From the NCBI GenBank assembly GCA_040285825.1, contig JAUPSS010000005.1, positions 1,054,001 through 1,118,000 of the forward strand: a stretch of DNA of 64,000 bases, read 5' to 3'. This DNA is from Eukaryota sp. TZLM1-RC (taxonomy: Eukaryota > Metamonada: BaSk clade). Positions 10,073 to 21,054 of this stretch are shown piece by piece; positions within the stretch are counted from its first letter, which is position 1; each line of letters starts with the position of its first letter. Under the pieces are notes generated by a model. That model ran no database searches. It was not told where the DNA came from and saw only the letters and a list, made by a program, of their open reading frames with translations. Both the position numbers and the translations under genes were made by a program.

Positions 10073-10663
10073 CTAAAACACATAAGAAACTAAATTCTCC
10101 ACGCCAACTCTTGATGAATCCTTATAAAGTTTAGACATCATTAAACTCAAGTACTTGGGAACACTTCTGTACAAAGCGAAAATGATACGATTTTTCCATA
10201 AATTCTCTGCAAAATTCTTACCACTTGAACGACATAAATTACCAAAATCATTGATGAAATTCAAGGCGGATTGTCCAATGTTGCCAAAAATCGAAAAGGC
10301 AAAAGGAACAAACGAAAACTTCGAATAAAGGTTCTTATTTAAATCATTTAATATCTCAGTATATTTATCTCTCTTACGATCTTCAGCCTTGTTCAAATGA
10401 CCATTAGTACTAAGTAAAACATCATCGCGATAAACCAAAGCAAAGGGATCAACTGTAGTGAAATCAACAACAACTTGAGAGGAATCCACAAAAGGAGCAA
10501 TTAAATCACCTCGACGTGAATTAAAAAGATTATCATCACTATAATGCTTCAACAAAGGTTCTACTTTGCAACTAAAATTGTAACACTTGAACATCTCATA
10601 TGTCACATCACGAACGGCATTATGAAGAACTGACCTATATTGGAGAAATTTCTTACAGCTCAC
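10073..10663 (-). pseudogene. Non-LTR ORF part 4: restriction-like endonuclease
   Basis: Holds HNAVRDVTYEMF, then RRGDLIAPFVDSSQVVVDFTTVDP. This fits the PD-(D/E)xK pattern of R2-type restriction-like endonucleases (G-D, about 13 residues, V-D-F). A downstream AEDRKRDKY may supply the conserved Lys/Tyr. FVPFAFSIFGNIG and WKNRIIFALYRSVP complete the C-terminus. The domain nicks the target to prime reverse transcription. This part is open to its natural stop. Confidence 0.8.
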
Positions 10664-11190
10664 ATTATGACGAAAATTGGCGGTAGGTTTTTGTTACAAA
10701 TACAATAAGAATTGTCCAAAAGACCACTTGGATACATCCCTAATCTCAACCGCATGTTTTGTTTCCAAGCTTCATTTGTTAAGTGAAGACCAAATGTCCT
10801 TGGTTGCTGAGATATTAAACTAGTACAGTTCTGAATGTCTGATAAAAAGGCAGCAAAGACGGGATTATTAATCTTAGTCACACTAAGTCGTTTAGAAAAA
10901 TCCAGGTCTTCAAAACCAATAAGAACAGACTTCTGTAATTTCACAACAGCAAGATGAAGATTGGTGAAAGATCTCGAAGGCACAGTAGGCAAACTTGAAG
11001 GAAAACTCCTATTCCAAACATCAACAGGTAGTTCTTGCACCATTTTGTCAAGAGAAATTAATAAAGGATGTGATTCATTCAAAGGAATATGATCAAAACG
11101 AAGTTTCCATTCAAAAAGAAAATTTTTCATACCACCAATAAAAGCACTTTTTGCATAAATACTCTGCTTTTGAAAAACCAACTCCACCAA
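10660..11190 (-). pseudogene. Non-LTR ORF part 3: RT thumb/linker
   Basis: Continues after a second extra T with a conserved AKSAFIGG segment, a helical linker, and near the end a CICNKN motif. Those two cysteines, together with RHNVSC in the next frame, form the CxC...H...C zinc-binding motif that precedes the endonuclease in R2-like proteins. The frame breaks inside this motif at about 10680. Confidence 0.75.
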
Positions 11191-11198
11191 ATTTAGGA

Positions 11199-11729
11199 CT
11201 AAAAAAATGCATGATAAGGAATTTTAGATGGACAAACTTCTACTAAATTTCCTAAGAAATTTGTTCTCAAAGTATTGAATTGACGTGCAAAATCATGAGA
11301 AATTGTGGGAGATAAAGAACGAAGAAGATGATTAATTTTTGATCCAAAACACACATTGAGGACCGAAAACGCTAAATGTTTGTCAATTTGTAGATCTTGA
11401 ATAGCCAAAAGTTGCTCTTCGATTTTTTCCAAAATACCTGACAAAATCGATTTAACTTTTTCACTATTTCCAAAATAAGATCCAAGAAACCGAATAGCAT
11501 CTTCCTCGTAATCAACGTATTTGATAAAAGTTTCATTAAATGCCACCTCCGCATGCTGATTACCAATAATGAAACACTTGGGCAATTTAATGTCTAACCC
11601 TATTTGTTTGGCCAGAAAAACAAAATGTTGTAAACCGTGTTGTAAAAGAGACAAAGGGCCAATAAGTGATAAATCATCTGCATAAGCACATATATGAATG
11701 TCAGGAAAATCCGACTTAAATTTTACCAA
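11199..11729 (-). pseudogene. Non-LTR ORF part 2: RT palm and thumb
   Basis: Begins with the catalytic box CAYADDLSLIG (the YxDD equivalent) and continues through the RT D/E motifs, e.g. KLPKCFIIG. It ends at HAFF in a run of seven T; one base fewer would carry the frame into SPKFGGVG, which matches SPHYGGLGW in the copy at 31019-31228. Confidence 0.8.
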
Positions 11730-11743
11730 AACTGATTGCAGTG

Positions 11744-13057
11744 CTAAGCAAAGAAAAATGGACCCAATGGATCCCCTTGTTTGACCCCTCTTGACGAAAC
11801 AATATTCTCAGAATGAAAAATTAAGTTAGAGGGTGATCCATACATCAATTTAAAATACGGCAAAAGTGGAGGATAGTGTAGTTCAAGTTCATGCAAAATA
11901 CTGGAGCGAAAAACGGAGTTGAAAGCATTTTTAAAATCAATGTTCAATAAATAATTTTCGCCTTTTTGATTGAAAAGTAAATCTGTACACAACGCAGCAC
12001 ATGTTGTGCCATCAGGAATTCCGATAGCAAACTGATAAGGACGAAAAAAATTAATTGCGGATGACTTAACTCTTTTAAAAGAAATAATTGCCAATAATCT
12101 CGTTATGGACTCACCAACAGCAATAGGTCTGACACCACCTCCAGGCTTATTTAAAGCAACTAAACGAGAAGCCATTAACGCCTGTGGTAACTTGAAACGT
12201 CCCATGATGACACTATTAAAAAAGAAAACTAAATCATCCACGATTTCTGGACATATGTTGACTGCGGACTTCAAATGATCATAACTAAGTCCAGAAGGCC
12301 CAGCAGAACGACCAGACGGAAGTCCTTTAATAGCTACACTAACTTCATCACAAGTGATAGGATTAGCAGTGAAGAAATCACGTTCATTATCAGAGACTAT
12401 GTGATTTATGGTGAAGTCTTCATGTGGATGAAGAGAATTTAAAGAATCCAATGTTTCATCATTGAAGGCAGCAGGAGAAGAACCAGCCAATAATTTAAGT
12501 GCTGAAGAGTATTGTGAACGAAGAATCAAAGACTCAAAGCGCTTTTTGACATTTTTAGATTGTTGAACCGACTTCTTATATTTAGATTTCTTGTGTGAAG
12601 ACATAGCCTTAGAAAGAAAAAATTTCCAAAAAATCGAAGGATTCCAAATGCCCTTTCGAAGAGAGAAGGTTAAAGATCGAATAACTGTTGCAAGAGAAGA
12701 CGAATGAGCAGGAGAAACGAATTGAGGGATTGCAAATGGAGGTCTACAAGGATCAATTGGCGTGCAAGAATCACAAACCAAAAGAGGTCGACCCGAAACA
12801 TTGAATCCAGAAACTGGAGAACAACAGAACAAACATGATTTTGTATTACTACTGACTGAAGACGAATGAAGTATCTGTGGAGGCTCAATGGACTCAATAG
12901 GTGAAGATAATGATGCCAATACAGCTTCATCTGACAAAACTTTTCGCCGAGAACAAGTTGTTTTTGTGTGACCAACAGTTTTGCACAAAGAACAGGTAGT
13001 CACAGAATTCTTAGGGCGTCCTCTAGAAGGTTTTGAAGTAACTGACTTCGGAGGCAT
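11744..13057 (-). pseudogene. Non-LTR ORF part 1: zinc knuckle and RT fingers/palm
   Basis: The start is the ATG at 13057 (MPPKSVTSK); an earlier in-frame ATG at 13132 lies in sequence belonging to the neighbouring inverted copy. Residues about 22-36 form a CX2CX4HX4C knuckle (CSLCKTVGHTKTTC), followed by further Cys pairs. RT motifs follow: GLPSGRSAGPSGLSYDHLK (motif 0/1), NKPGGGVRPIAVGE (motif 2), LNIDFKNAF (motif A, first catalytic Asp) and GVKQGDPLGPF (motif B). The frame breaks at FFFA, where restoring one T would continue into ALQS of the next part. Confidence 0.85.
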
Positions 13058-13117
13058 AGATAAGCATGGAGGGAGAAAAAAAAAACTTAAACTTTTTATA
13101 TAATATAATATAGAGAA

Positions 13118-13697
13118 TTCGTGATGTGACATATGAGATGTTCAAGTGTTACAATTTTAGTTGCAAAGTAGAACCGTTATTGAAGCATTATGGCGATAAT
13201 AACCTGTTTAATTCACGTCGAGGTGATTTAATTGCTCCTTTTGTGGATTCCTCTCAAGTTGTTGTTGATTTTACTACAGTTGATCCCTTTGCTTTTATTT
13301 ATCGTAATGATGTTGTACTTAGTACTAATGGTCATTTAAACAAGGCTGAAGATCGTAAAAGAGATAAATATACTGAGAGATTAAATGATTTAAATATGAA
13401 CCTCTGCTCGAAGTTTTCGTTTGTTCCTTTTGCCTTCTCGAGTTTTGGCAACATTGGTCAGTCTGCCTTGAATTTCATCAATGATTTTGATATTTTATGT
13501 CGTTCAAGTGGTAAGAATTTTGCTGGGAAATTATGGAAGAATCGTATCACTTTTTCTGGTATAGAAGTGTTCCCAAGTGCTTCAATTTAATGCTGTCCAA
13601 GCTATATAAGGATTCATCAAGAGTTGGCGTGGAGAATTTTGTTTCTTATGTGTTTTAATTTGTTTTGTCCTGTTTTGTTTCTTCGTAGAAAATTTAA
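13118..13697 (+). pseudogene. 5'-truncated copy of the same non-LTR element, inverted
   Basis: From TTCGTGATGTGAC the sequence repeats the endonuclease end of the neighbouring element, on the opposite strand and head-to-head with it. The main frame ends at 13590 after a 1-nt shift; the shifted frame continues to the natural end (GVENFVSYVF). The shared 3' UTR ends at CTTCGTAGAAAAT. Being truncated to the last 0.6 kb is typical of abortive reverse transcription. Confidence 0.85.
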
Positions 13698-13739
13698 AAT
13701 AAATATAAAAGAATAACAAAAGTCAATAAAAGTTTATGT

Positions 13740-16700
13740 TTATTTATTAACCTTTAAAAACAATTGACCAAAGCGATCGTTTCCTATGGTCAGCTCAGAA
13801 CAGAACAAGTCAGGATCACTGACAATTTCAATTTTCTTCAAATTTTCATCTTGTCTAACATAATCAATTCTCGACTCGGCACAAAACACAACACAGCTCA
13901 TCCAGTTTGATTCAAAATTTGATTGAACAATGGATTGAAATACATCTCTAAAGGGTTTTAATTTCGCTATATTAAGCTCTCCTTCTAAAATATCCTCCAC
14001 TTCCTCAATTGATTCTCTCTTTAAAAACGAAGACATTAAAGCCGACCCAAAGCCATAACCTACAGAAACCAAAGCTTTAGGGGCTGCTGACATTGATGCC
14101 CTCATCACATGACGTTTGATGACGTGGATGACGTGATCAACGGAAACTGATTCGACTTTGATTGATTCACACGGAACGTCTGTTAATGAAGTCCCCAGAC
14201 GAGTAGAGAGCAACATTGGTGAAATACTCAGTGAAGAGATCAAAACTGAAAATTTAGAGGTGTCAAGTTCAGACCGAGAAATTTGATTTTTTGGAATTAA
14301 TCTGCGTAATCGTAATAAAGAAGTTAAGTGGCTTTTATGAAGAGATAAAATGACTTGGGGAGCGTCAACATCAACAGAACAAAAAAGTGACGTCATGCTG
14401 ACAAGAGGGTCAAAATTCAACGTGGTCAGAGACTTGGCCAGACTTTTTGATAGAGTAGATGTCAGTTTGAGTGACATGCTGAATTTTTGGGAAATATCTA
14501 AAAGCGGATCAGTGGTACGAGCATTGATTGAGGCGATATCAATATCAACATTATTATTGATTGAATCATAAGCCACACCGATTACGCCAATTTTAGCATT
14601 CAAAGGAGGTAAGTTTTGATAAGGTACAATTGAAAAATTGACAAATCCAATGGAAATGTTAGCTTGTACGGGTTCGATTCCCAGTGAGGGGATTTTTGTT
14701 GCAGTGTCTATTGTGAAAATTTGGCCATGGCTGGCACCTTGACAATTGCAAACTTTCAAACTCATTGCTAAATATTCATTAATTCCATGTATTTGACCTT
14801 TCAAAACCGAATAACAACCAAATTTTCGACCATTAAAATAGAGATCATACATATCAAAATCCGCAACACAAGTATCATACAACGAGAGCTGAGTATCAAA
14901 ATTTTCACATGTCAAACGAGAAAAGCTCACCAAAGCAGTAGAAAGTCGATTGAATTTTTTACCAAAATATTGGTTAGGAACTGAAACATACATGCAATTA
15001 CAAGGTAAACTCAATTCTGGTATCCAAATGGGCATTTTACTTGAAGTCGGTAAAAAGGAAACCATAACGTCATTTGTTGACGCGCAGATAAGCGGTTTGA
15101 TTGAAATTTTAATTGATGGGTTTTTGAATCGAAATGTTTGAAAATCAACAGGTTTCTGATGCAAAATTTCGATCATTGCAGGAATGGATACTGTCCAATT
15201 ATCAAAAACTTTAACTGTAAATAAATTAATCAAAATAGGATCTTTTGACACTGTTCTACCAGAATTCAAGCTCAAAATGGTTTGAATCACGTCAACATGA
15301 TCAAAATTTGAAGTTGTTAGGGTCGAAAAGGGATCAATTTCGACGTCTGATAAGAATTTGATGGGTAATGGTATTAAATTTTCAATAATGATCGGCTTCA
15401 ATAAATGATGGCACATTACGTTATCCAAATATTTCAAAATTTGGGGATGATCCCAAATGCAAAATTTTAAACTTGACAAAAGCTGAATGTTTGCTTTTTG
15501 CGAAGTCACGGTGAGATTTTGATTTTCCGAGAAATTTTCAGATGTTTTATAATACGGATCAAATGAACTTTCTACTTTAAAGACCCCATTTGCAGGAACG
15601 GAAACGCCTTTAATGTCTAAATCACAATCATTATGATTGATCACGATTGCAAAAGGTTCAATAATGACATGTAAAAGGTCAGAATTAGCTGCAGGCAAAG
15701 AAATGACTTGACTAGGTTCAAAAAAGTCAAACAATAGAACATTGGATTGAAACAAAACAAAATTTTCACTCCATTTGGTTAAAAATGTACTAAATTCATT
15801 AGAATCTTCCAGTCGATATTGACTGTCAATCAAAACTGATCTAGCGATCTTCACCGGCAACTTGACATCACCAATTCTACAACTTGATAATAAACGCTTC
15901 AAGTCAGATACATTATAAGCACCATCATTTTTTGATTTCACTAATTGAAAGTTCGAGTCTGGATTCCCGAAATTTTGGCATTCAACATTTTCCAAATCAA
16001 AAATGAGTGCTTCTAGTGAAAGCGAGTGACAAGGGAAAATTTTGAATGATCCCTTTCTACCAATGTCACACGGTACATCAAGAAAAGAGAACAAAAGTGA
16101 TCTTGGAAGTACATCTCTGGGATCTACATTAATGGTGATGTTGGCAATGTTGAGGTCAAAAATAGTGGAAGAACCATGACTTTTTTGACTTTTCCGGACT
16201 GAAATTTTCTGAATTGAACCAAATGATTCATTGTTAATAGTGAACGCAAGCTTTTTTGATTGGACGAAAACATTTGTTTCGTTAAGAAAGGCATCAAAAC
16301 CGAAAATAGAAACTGTACACGGGATTCTGTTAATCAAATTTGATTGATTAAAAGGGTCAAGAGATTTTCCAATCACTCTGATTTCAGACAGATTAAAACG
16401 AACTGAAAATTTGGGCAAAATATTGGGAACTGTTGAGATTTTCGGTGAGCTGTTCTCAAAAAATTGGAAAATTGGAGAAAAACTGCTCTTAAAAGAATCA
16501 AAATTTTCAAGTACCTGGAACAAATAATCAACGTGAATTAATAACTGCTTGCTTGACAAATAGAGATCACTTGAAGCAACATCACCCAAAATTTTGAAAA
16601 CTGTTGGATTAATTATAAATAAATCTTGAATAGGATTCATCACAGAAAAAAAGGTAAATAATTGTAAACAAGATTGATGAAAATGGGCAGAAAGACGGTC

Positions 16701-18056
16701 AAATTTGAGTAATAATGACCCAATACTTGAACTAAGATCAACCCCAAGAGAACCGAAAATATTAAAACTGTCAAAATTTGGGCTGACAACCTGAAATTTT
16801 ATAATAGGGCTCACAACAAGTAAAAGATCACTCAAAGAAATTGAAATTTTTCCAAGTAATTTGAAAGACTTGAATTGGAAATTTGAGTAAACAAGCAAGT
16901 TTTTGGGGAAGTCTAGGTTAAGTTTGAAGATTTCGTAACTTGGATAATCCTTTTCCAAAAATTTTATGGTGTCAAAAAGTGACATACATGGACCAAATAT
17001 TCGGGAAATTTTCACGAGAAAATTTGAATGAGATGTGCTCAACTCAAAACGTACCAAATGGGGCTCAATTTTGAAAATTTGGTGTGAAACTTCAAATTGA
17101 ATGTCCAATTTACCATTAATAGATTTTAAACCAAATTCGTTCAAATTACAAAACATTTCGACAAAGCAACACGTCATGACACCTATAGAAAGATCAAAAA
17201 AATTCAGTTTGATTGACAAATGTTCAAAATTTAGCTGGCAATGCTGGATAAAGTCCAAATTTTGACATCCGTCTACCAAATATTCATTTCCTAATAACAA
17301 ACAGCTATCTGCTATATCAAAATCTGGAGAAATCAAAACAAATTCATTTTCATTTTCAACTGGATTAGACTGAAAAATTTCAAGCATCTTGCTCATTGGA
17401 TCAATCAGATCATTTGATATTAACCCCCACATCACGTCATCAAGGTCGAAACTAATTTTCGAGCTATTGACCAACAACGACTTGGATAGATGGCTTAAAT
17501 GTAACTGAAGCATCTCAATTTGTAAAACCACCTTATTAGAAATAGAATTATAAAAAAGGAAGTTTTTGACAAAAACATCATGTGAAACAATAGAAACTCT
17601 AGACTTTACTGGCATTGTATTCCCTTTAAAAGACAATTCATCTAGTGATAACACGAAATCACCAATAATGACCCTAATTTTAGACAAGTTAACAGATGCT
17701 GATAGTAAAGAACCAAGTACTAGTTCACTGATGCCGTCTGACTGTGATGATGTGGCAGGGGGGTTGATTGGTAAGCTGGGGTCAATAATAACGGAAACTC
17801 CTTCAATGGAAAGGGATGTAGAGAAGATGTCTAGACCTGGTTTGAGAGTGCAAGAGAGACGTTCAATGAAGAAAGACGAGATTGGGAGGGACAAGGCTTG
17901 GAGGGCGTGTGGAGAGAGAAGCACGTCGTAGGCAGAGATGGAAATGGAAGTGAAAGTAGGTCTGATTGTTACGTTTTGAATGTTTTCAATGTACTTGTGG
18001 AGGACCTTACGAATGAGAGACGTAAGGCCTCTTGACAAAGAGTTGAGAAGGAACAT
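13740..18056 (-). CDS. Chorein/VPS13-family bridge-like lipid-transfer protein
   Basis: A single intron-free frame of 1438 codons, stop TAA, start ATG at 18056. The N-terminus (residues about 1-100: SLIRKVLHKYIENIQNVTI, then a run of amphipathic beta segments) fits the chorein-N domain that caps VPS13/ATG2-type lipid channels. The long middle is beta-rich and repetitive in spacing. Around residue 1010 is a WIPELSLPCNCMYV segment in the zone where VPS13 has its VAB/SHR-BD adaptor region, and residues 1230-1438 resemble a compact VPS13 C-terminus. Such proteins move bulk phospholipid between membranes at contact sites. At 1438 residues it is about half the usual VPS13 length. No transmembrane segment or signal peptide is obvious. 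Family call good, subtype uncertain. Confidence 0.7.
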   Translation of the reverse strand: MFLLNSLSRGLTSLIRKVLHKYIENIQNVTIRPTFTSISISAYDVLLSPHALQALSLPISSFFIERLSCTLKPGLDIFSTSLSIEGVSVIIDPSLPINPPATSSQSDGISELVLGSLLSASVNLSKIRVIIGDFVLSLDELSFKGNTMPVKSRVSIVSHDVFVKNFLFYNSISNKVVLQIEMLQLHLSHLSKSLLVNSSKISFDLDDVMWGLISNDLIDPMSKMLEIFQSNPVENENEFVLISPDFDIADSCLLLGNEYLVDGCQNLDFIQHCQLNFEHLSIKLNFFDLSIGVMTCCFVEMFCNLNEFGLKSINGKLDIQFEVSHQIFKIEPHLVRFELSTSHSNFLVKISRIFGPCMSLFDTIKFLEKDYPSYEIFKLNLDFPKNLLVYSNFQFKSFKLLGKISISLSDLLLVVSPIIKFQVVSPNFDSFNIFGSLGVDLSSSIGSLLLKFDRLSAHFHQSCLQLFTFFSVMNPIQDLFIINPTVFKILGDVASSDLYLSSKQLLIHVDYLFQVLENFDSFKSSFSPIFQFFENSSPKISTVPNILPKFSVRFNLSEIRVIGKSLDPFNQSNLINRIPCTVSIFGFDAFLNETNVFVQSKKLAFTINNESFGSIQKISVRKSQKSHGSSTIFDLNIANITINVDPRDVLPRSLLFSFLDVPCDIGRKGSFKIFPCHSLSLEALIFDLENVECQNFGNPDSNFQLVKSKNDGAYNVSDLKRLLSSCRIGDVKLPVKIARSVLIDSQYRLEDSNEFSTFLTKWSENFVLFQSNVLLFDFFEPSQVISLPAANSDLLHVIIEPFAIVINHNDCDLDIKGVSVPANGVFKVESSFDPYYKTSENFSENQNLTVTSQKANIQLLSSLKFCIWDHPQILKYLDNVMCHHLLKPIIIENLIPLPIKFLSDVEIDPFSTLTTSNFDHVDVIQTILSLNSGRTVSKDPILINLFTVKVFDNWTVSIPAMIEILHQKPVDFQTFRFKNPSIKISIKPLICASTNDVMVSFLPTSSKMPIWIPELSLPCNCMYVSVPNQYFGKKFNRLSTALVSFSRLTCENFDTQLSLYDTCVADFDMYDLYFNGRKFGCYSVLKGQIHGINEYLAMSLKVCNCQGASHGQIFTIDTATKIPSLGIEPVQANISIGFVNFSIVPYQNLPPLNAKIGVIGVAYDSINNNVDIDIASINARTTDPLLDISQKFSMSLKLTSTLSKSLAKSLTTLNFDPLVSMTSLFCSVDVDAPQVILSLHKSHLTSLLRLRRLIPKNQISRSELDTSKFSVLISSLSISPMLLSTRLGTSLTDVPCESIKVESVSVDHVIHVIKRHVMRASMSAAPKALVSVGYGFGSALMSSFLKRESIEEVEDILEGELNIAKLKPFRDVFQSIVQSNFESNWMSCVVFCAESRIDYVRQDENLKKIEIVSDPDLFCSELTIGNDRFGQLFLKVNK

Positions 18057-19270
18057 GGGGTAGTTAGTGTAACATAATGATGAATGAAGAGGTGAGGTGG
18101 TATGTTTACGAATTTAACAAGGAATAGAATACTCCACAATTATAGCATTTCAATACTTTTGAGGCTGGATTTGAGCCAAAACCAGCTTCTCGAACGTCGA
18201 ATTAGTCAATATATAAATATTCCGACAATTTACAACAAGAAGATAGTGAATCAGAAATTAACGACTCAGTCTTGTTCAAAAATTACAATGAAATTCAAAT
18301 TGGTTTAACAAGAATGGCGACTGAAAATTCTTTCGGTACATTCCTTAACAATCACAGAAACATCTTCAAAGTATCCCAATGCAGCGTTACCAAAAGAACT
18401 GAGCAAAGGAAAAACTAAGGGACTTAAATTGTATTGGGCATGAGAATTTTTATTGACAGATCCAATAGGTTTTGCCTATTGACAAATTTTGTAAAACATG
18501 AGGGTTATTGACATCAGAATATATTAAACCTACATAGAAGAATTACAGGGGTCAATAGACAAAGCATTTCAAATATTGTAACTTACATTAAGCCAAAAAC
18601 AACAACATCACCGATTTTGCAAAGCTATCAAAGCTCTTTTCCAACGCTTACTTTCAATATTGGGGTCATCAAGAATTAATTTTGATAGTAAAGGCTCTCA
18701 AAAGGTATCTACTCTTTATGATTTTCGCATAAAATTTAATTAAAAATTTCGAGAACAACAATTTTTTAAGCAAATATGAGTTTCTTATTGTCACATTCAG
18801 CAATAAGACTGAGATCCTTGTCAAAATTCTCCATTGAATTTGATCCGAATTATCAAGCCAACAACCAAGAAATATGTGTTTAAAACTAAACTTATTTCTG
18901 TTGATTTGTTGGTATTACCTTCAACAACCTTACATGTGCTGTCCAAAAACCAGTAATAGAAATATCATATATTTAAGAAAAACACCCAATTCAAATATTG
19001 TTTTGGGACGATTCAATAAAATTGTGAATAGCCAAACAAAAGAGCATAAGGCCAAGGAAAACAGTTGTTGATTACCATCCCAGAAACAAGGAAAAAAGAT
19101 TCCGAAAATGATTCAGTTTCCTCCCCACAAGAGGATACTCTCCACAAAGCTTACATGTTCTGTGATTAACGTCCCGTCAGTGAATGACAGGCTGTTACTC
19201 TTTCGTCCATCCACAGCGCAGCACCTACAACATTCTGGTCTGCTGAAGGAATCATTAACCAAGCCTCATC
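18057..19270. other. Intergenic, no supported gene
   Basis: AT-rich region upstream of the VPS13-like gene. Short frames only, with no family signal. It should contain that gene's promoter, but no clear element was identified. Confidence 0.5.
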
Positions 19271-19283
19271 ATTGGCTCTCCGA

Positions 19284-19388
19284 TGCCACGTCACGTAACG
19301 TCATATTGCTTTCGCGTCCTGTCTGGAGATCCCCCTGCCGATCCTTCCCTGTTGTTTCCTACTATTAATGCCATGTCACGCCACGTCA
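19284..19388 (+). promoter_or_regulatory. Cluster of CRE/C-box-like sites
   Basis: TGCCACGTCACGTAACGTCA at 19284-19303 and CCACGTCA at 19381-19388. The same core is found in three LTR families of the window, so this could be a decayed LTR or a host enhancer. Confidence 0.35.
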
Positions 19389-19751
19389 TAGGTTTCTGAT
19401 TTCCCACATTATTACCTGTCTTTTACACTACTTTTACTCCCATATCTTCTATTTAACTTTCACTTTGGTCAGAACTTATCTTCAATTACACTTTAAGTAC
19501 CGTCAAGTAACATTGATTTCCTTAATTTTGTCAATTCTTTAACCAACTTCTATTTCCATTAATACTTTCCATCCTCAACATTCTTTTTACCACATCCTCT
19601 TGATTATCCCAGTCCACAATTGACTTGATATCTGCAGTTATCTCTACTCTATCTGTCATTCAATCTGATTCAACCCTGAATTGATAGTCTTTATATTGGG
19701 TATTATCCTCAGATTTTTTTATAACATTTCTTAAACTTTTGGAAATTTTTG

Positions 19752-20069
19752 TCAATTCAGTACAATAATCAACCAAGTACAGATATCAAGAGCTTCATCG
19801 AGAGGGTGCATATCGCCATGGGAGGAGTGACCGTCCACAAGACAGCAGTTGACGCAGACAGGAATTGAGCACTGTTGACAAAAGTACTCTAGGGCTTTTG
19901 TTTTGTGTTTAATGACTTGATAGTGGTTTAAACTCAACTCACTTGGTCCCAATTCTTCGGTTGTCTTTGGTTTTTCATAACCTTTTTCTGACAGTGATGA
20001 GGACTGGTTGATTGTGTAGGGCGAGAGGTTTTCCAGGTTGAACCTGAACTCTAGCGAAGGGTTTTGCAT
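19752..20069 (-). CDS. B-box zinc-finger protein, N-terminal part, possibly broken
   Basis: Starts at the ATG at 20069. Residues about 58-96 carry a B-box pattern: HKTKALEYFCQQCSIPVC, then VNCCLVDGHSSHGDMHPL, giving the Cys/His spacing of a B-box2 zinc finger. In TRIM-like proteins a coiled coil follows. Here a helical continuation (CTELTKISKSLRNVIKKSED) exists in another frame immediately after a 17-nt segment flanked by TGTACT repeats, and removing that segment joins the frames. The continuation stops about 35 codons later. No RING finger is seen. Function unknown beyond protein or nucleic-acid binding. Confidence 0.6.
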   Translation of the reverse strand: MQNPSLEFRFNLENLSPYTINQSSSLSEKGYEKPKTTEELGPSELSLNHYQVIKHKTKALEYFCQQCSIPVCVNCCLVDGHSSHGDMHPLDEALDICTWLIIVLN

Positions 20070-20079
20070 TTTGATGTAT

Positions 20080-21050
20080 CAAGGTTTGTGGCAGTCAGTA
20101 ATTGATTCGATTTTTATCACAAAACATGTAAGTTTTAGTTTAATAACTGTTTTTTATAGATTTTTGTATTTTATATTTTTTGCTTCTTCCAGTTTAATTT
20201 AATTTCAGGTTTGTTTTCTAATTTTAGAATTAGATGTGTCAATTTTTCAGTAGTTTTATAATTTATTATTTATTTAAATCTTATCCCTTTATATTAATAT
20301 ATTATGTACATTTTGAATTGTCAATTCTTCAAAACTTGTTTAATTCAAAAATTGTAGATACACGCATCTTTATTATAAATGATATCTTTGTATGACGATA
20401 ATAGTTAAAGGCAAGTGGTTTTGTTTCTATTCCCGTTTATTCTTCAAACAGAAACAATTATTAGAGTGCTAATCTAATCTGGGTTCCAAATAGGTAATCA
20501 TAGATTAGTACAACAACGACTTCAAATCACTTGAACAATTTGTTGTGGTAAGTTGTGATCTCTCAATATAAAGCTTACTTCAAACGCTGCTCTGCACATT
20601 CCATTTATCACCATCTAATTTCTGCCTCGACTTTTTGTTGTTGTTGGTTGTCAATCTCAAACTATTGTTGCTACGGATTCTACTTTTGAATTAGAAACTG
20701 TTCGTGTTTGTGATTCAACTATTATTCTTGGCTACTTAGGATAATTCTTTTTTTGTATTGGATAGCACAATGAAGAGCACTTTGAAAATTAGTTATACAG
20801 TTCGGTTGGTGAATATATAGTTCATAGCTCAAATAGAACAAACTTGTTAGCCTAAGCTCAAAGTTATTTTCACCTTTAGGAAAGTGCCATGGCTCTCCCC
20901 ATTTAAATTCATTGTATTTACAATGAAATTTTGGTAATTTGTTTTCTTAACTATTCTTCCCTTTTCTTAACATGTACAAGGAGATACAAATAAATGACAT
21001 TACATTTATTGTATGCACACTAACCAACAGAATAGACCATCATTTTTAAC
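20080..21050. other. Intergenic, no supported gene
   Basis: Low-complexity AT-rich DNA with no conserved frame on either strand. It would include the promoter of the minus-strand B-box gene. Confidence 0.5.
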
Positions 21051-21054
21051 AATA

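Larger units (their letters stand above)
10048..13117 (-). mobile_element. Near full-length RLE-type non-LTR retrotransposon
   Basis: About 3.1 kb. In order it encodes an N-terminal zinc knuckle, a reverse transcriptase, a CxC..H..C zinc motif and a restriction-like endonuclease. This is the order used by R2/NeSL/HERO/CRE/Genie elements. The 3' end is set by homology with 13118-13697, which shares sequence up to CTTCGTAGAAAAT before the tails diverge into A/T-rich DNA. Four 1-nt disruptions split the ORF. The 5' end has an A-rich run and a TATATAATATAATATA stretch just upstream of the ORF. Confidence 0.85.

Noticed and set aside
10048-13697. Head-to-head copies as a single twin-primed insertion
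   Set aside because: Twin priming gives non-overlapping parts of one RNA. Here both parts contain the same endonuclease end, so two insertions or a later rearrangement are needed.
14660-14700. tRNA-like B box (GGGTTCGATTCCCAG)
   Set aside because: It lies inside the VPS13-like coding frame, and no acceptor stem, A box or anticodon arm can be formed around it.
17566-17931. Plus-strand 121-codon frame within the VPS13-like gene
   Set aside because: Antisense shadow of a strong coding frame with no family signal.
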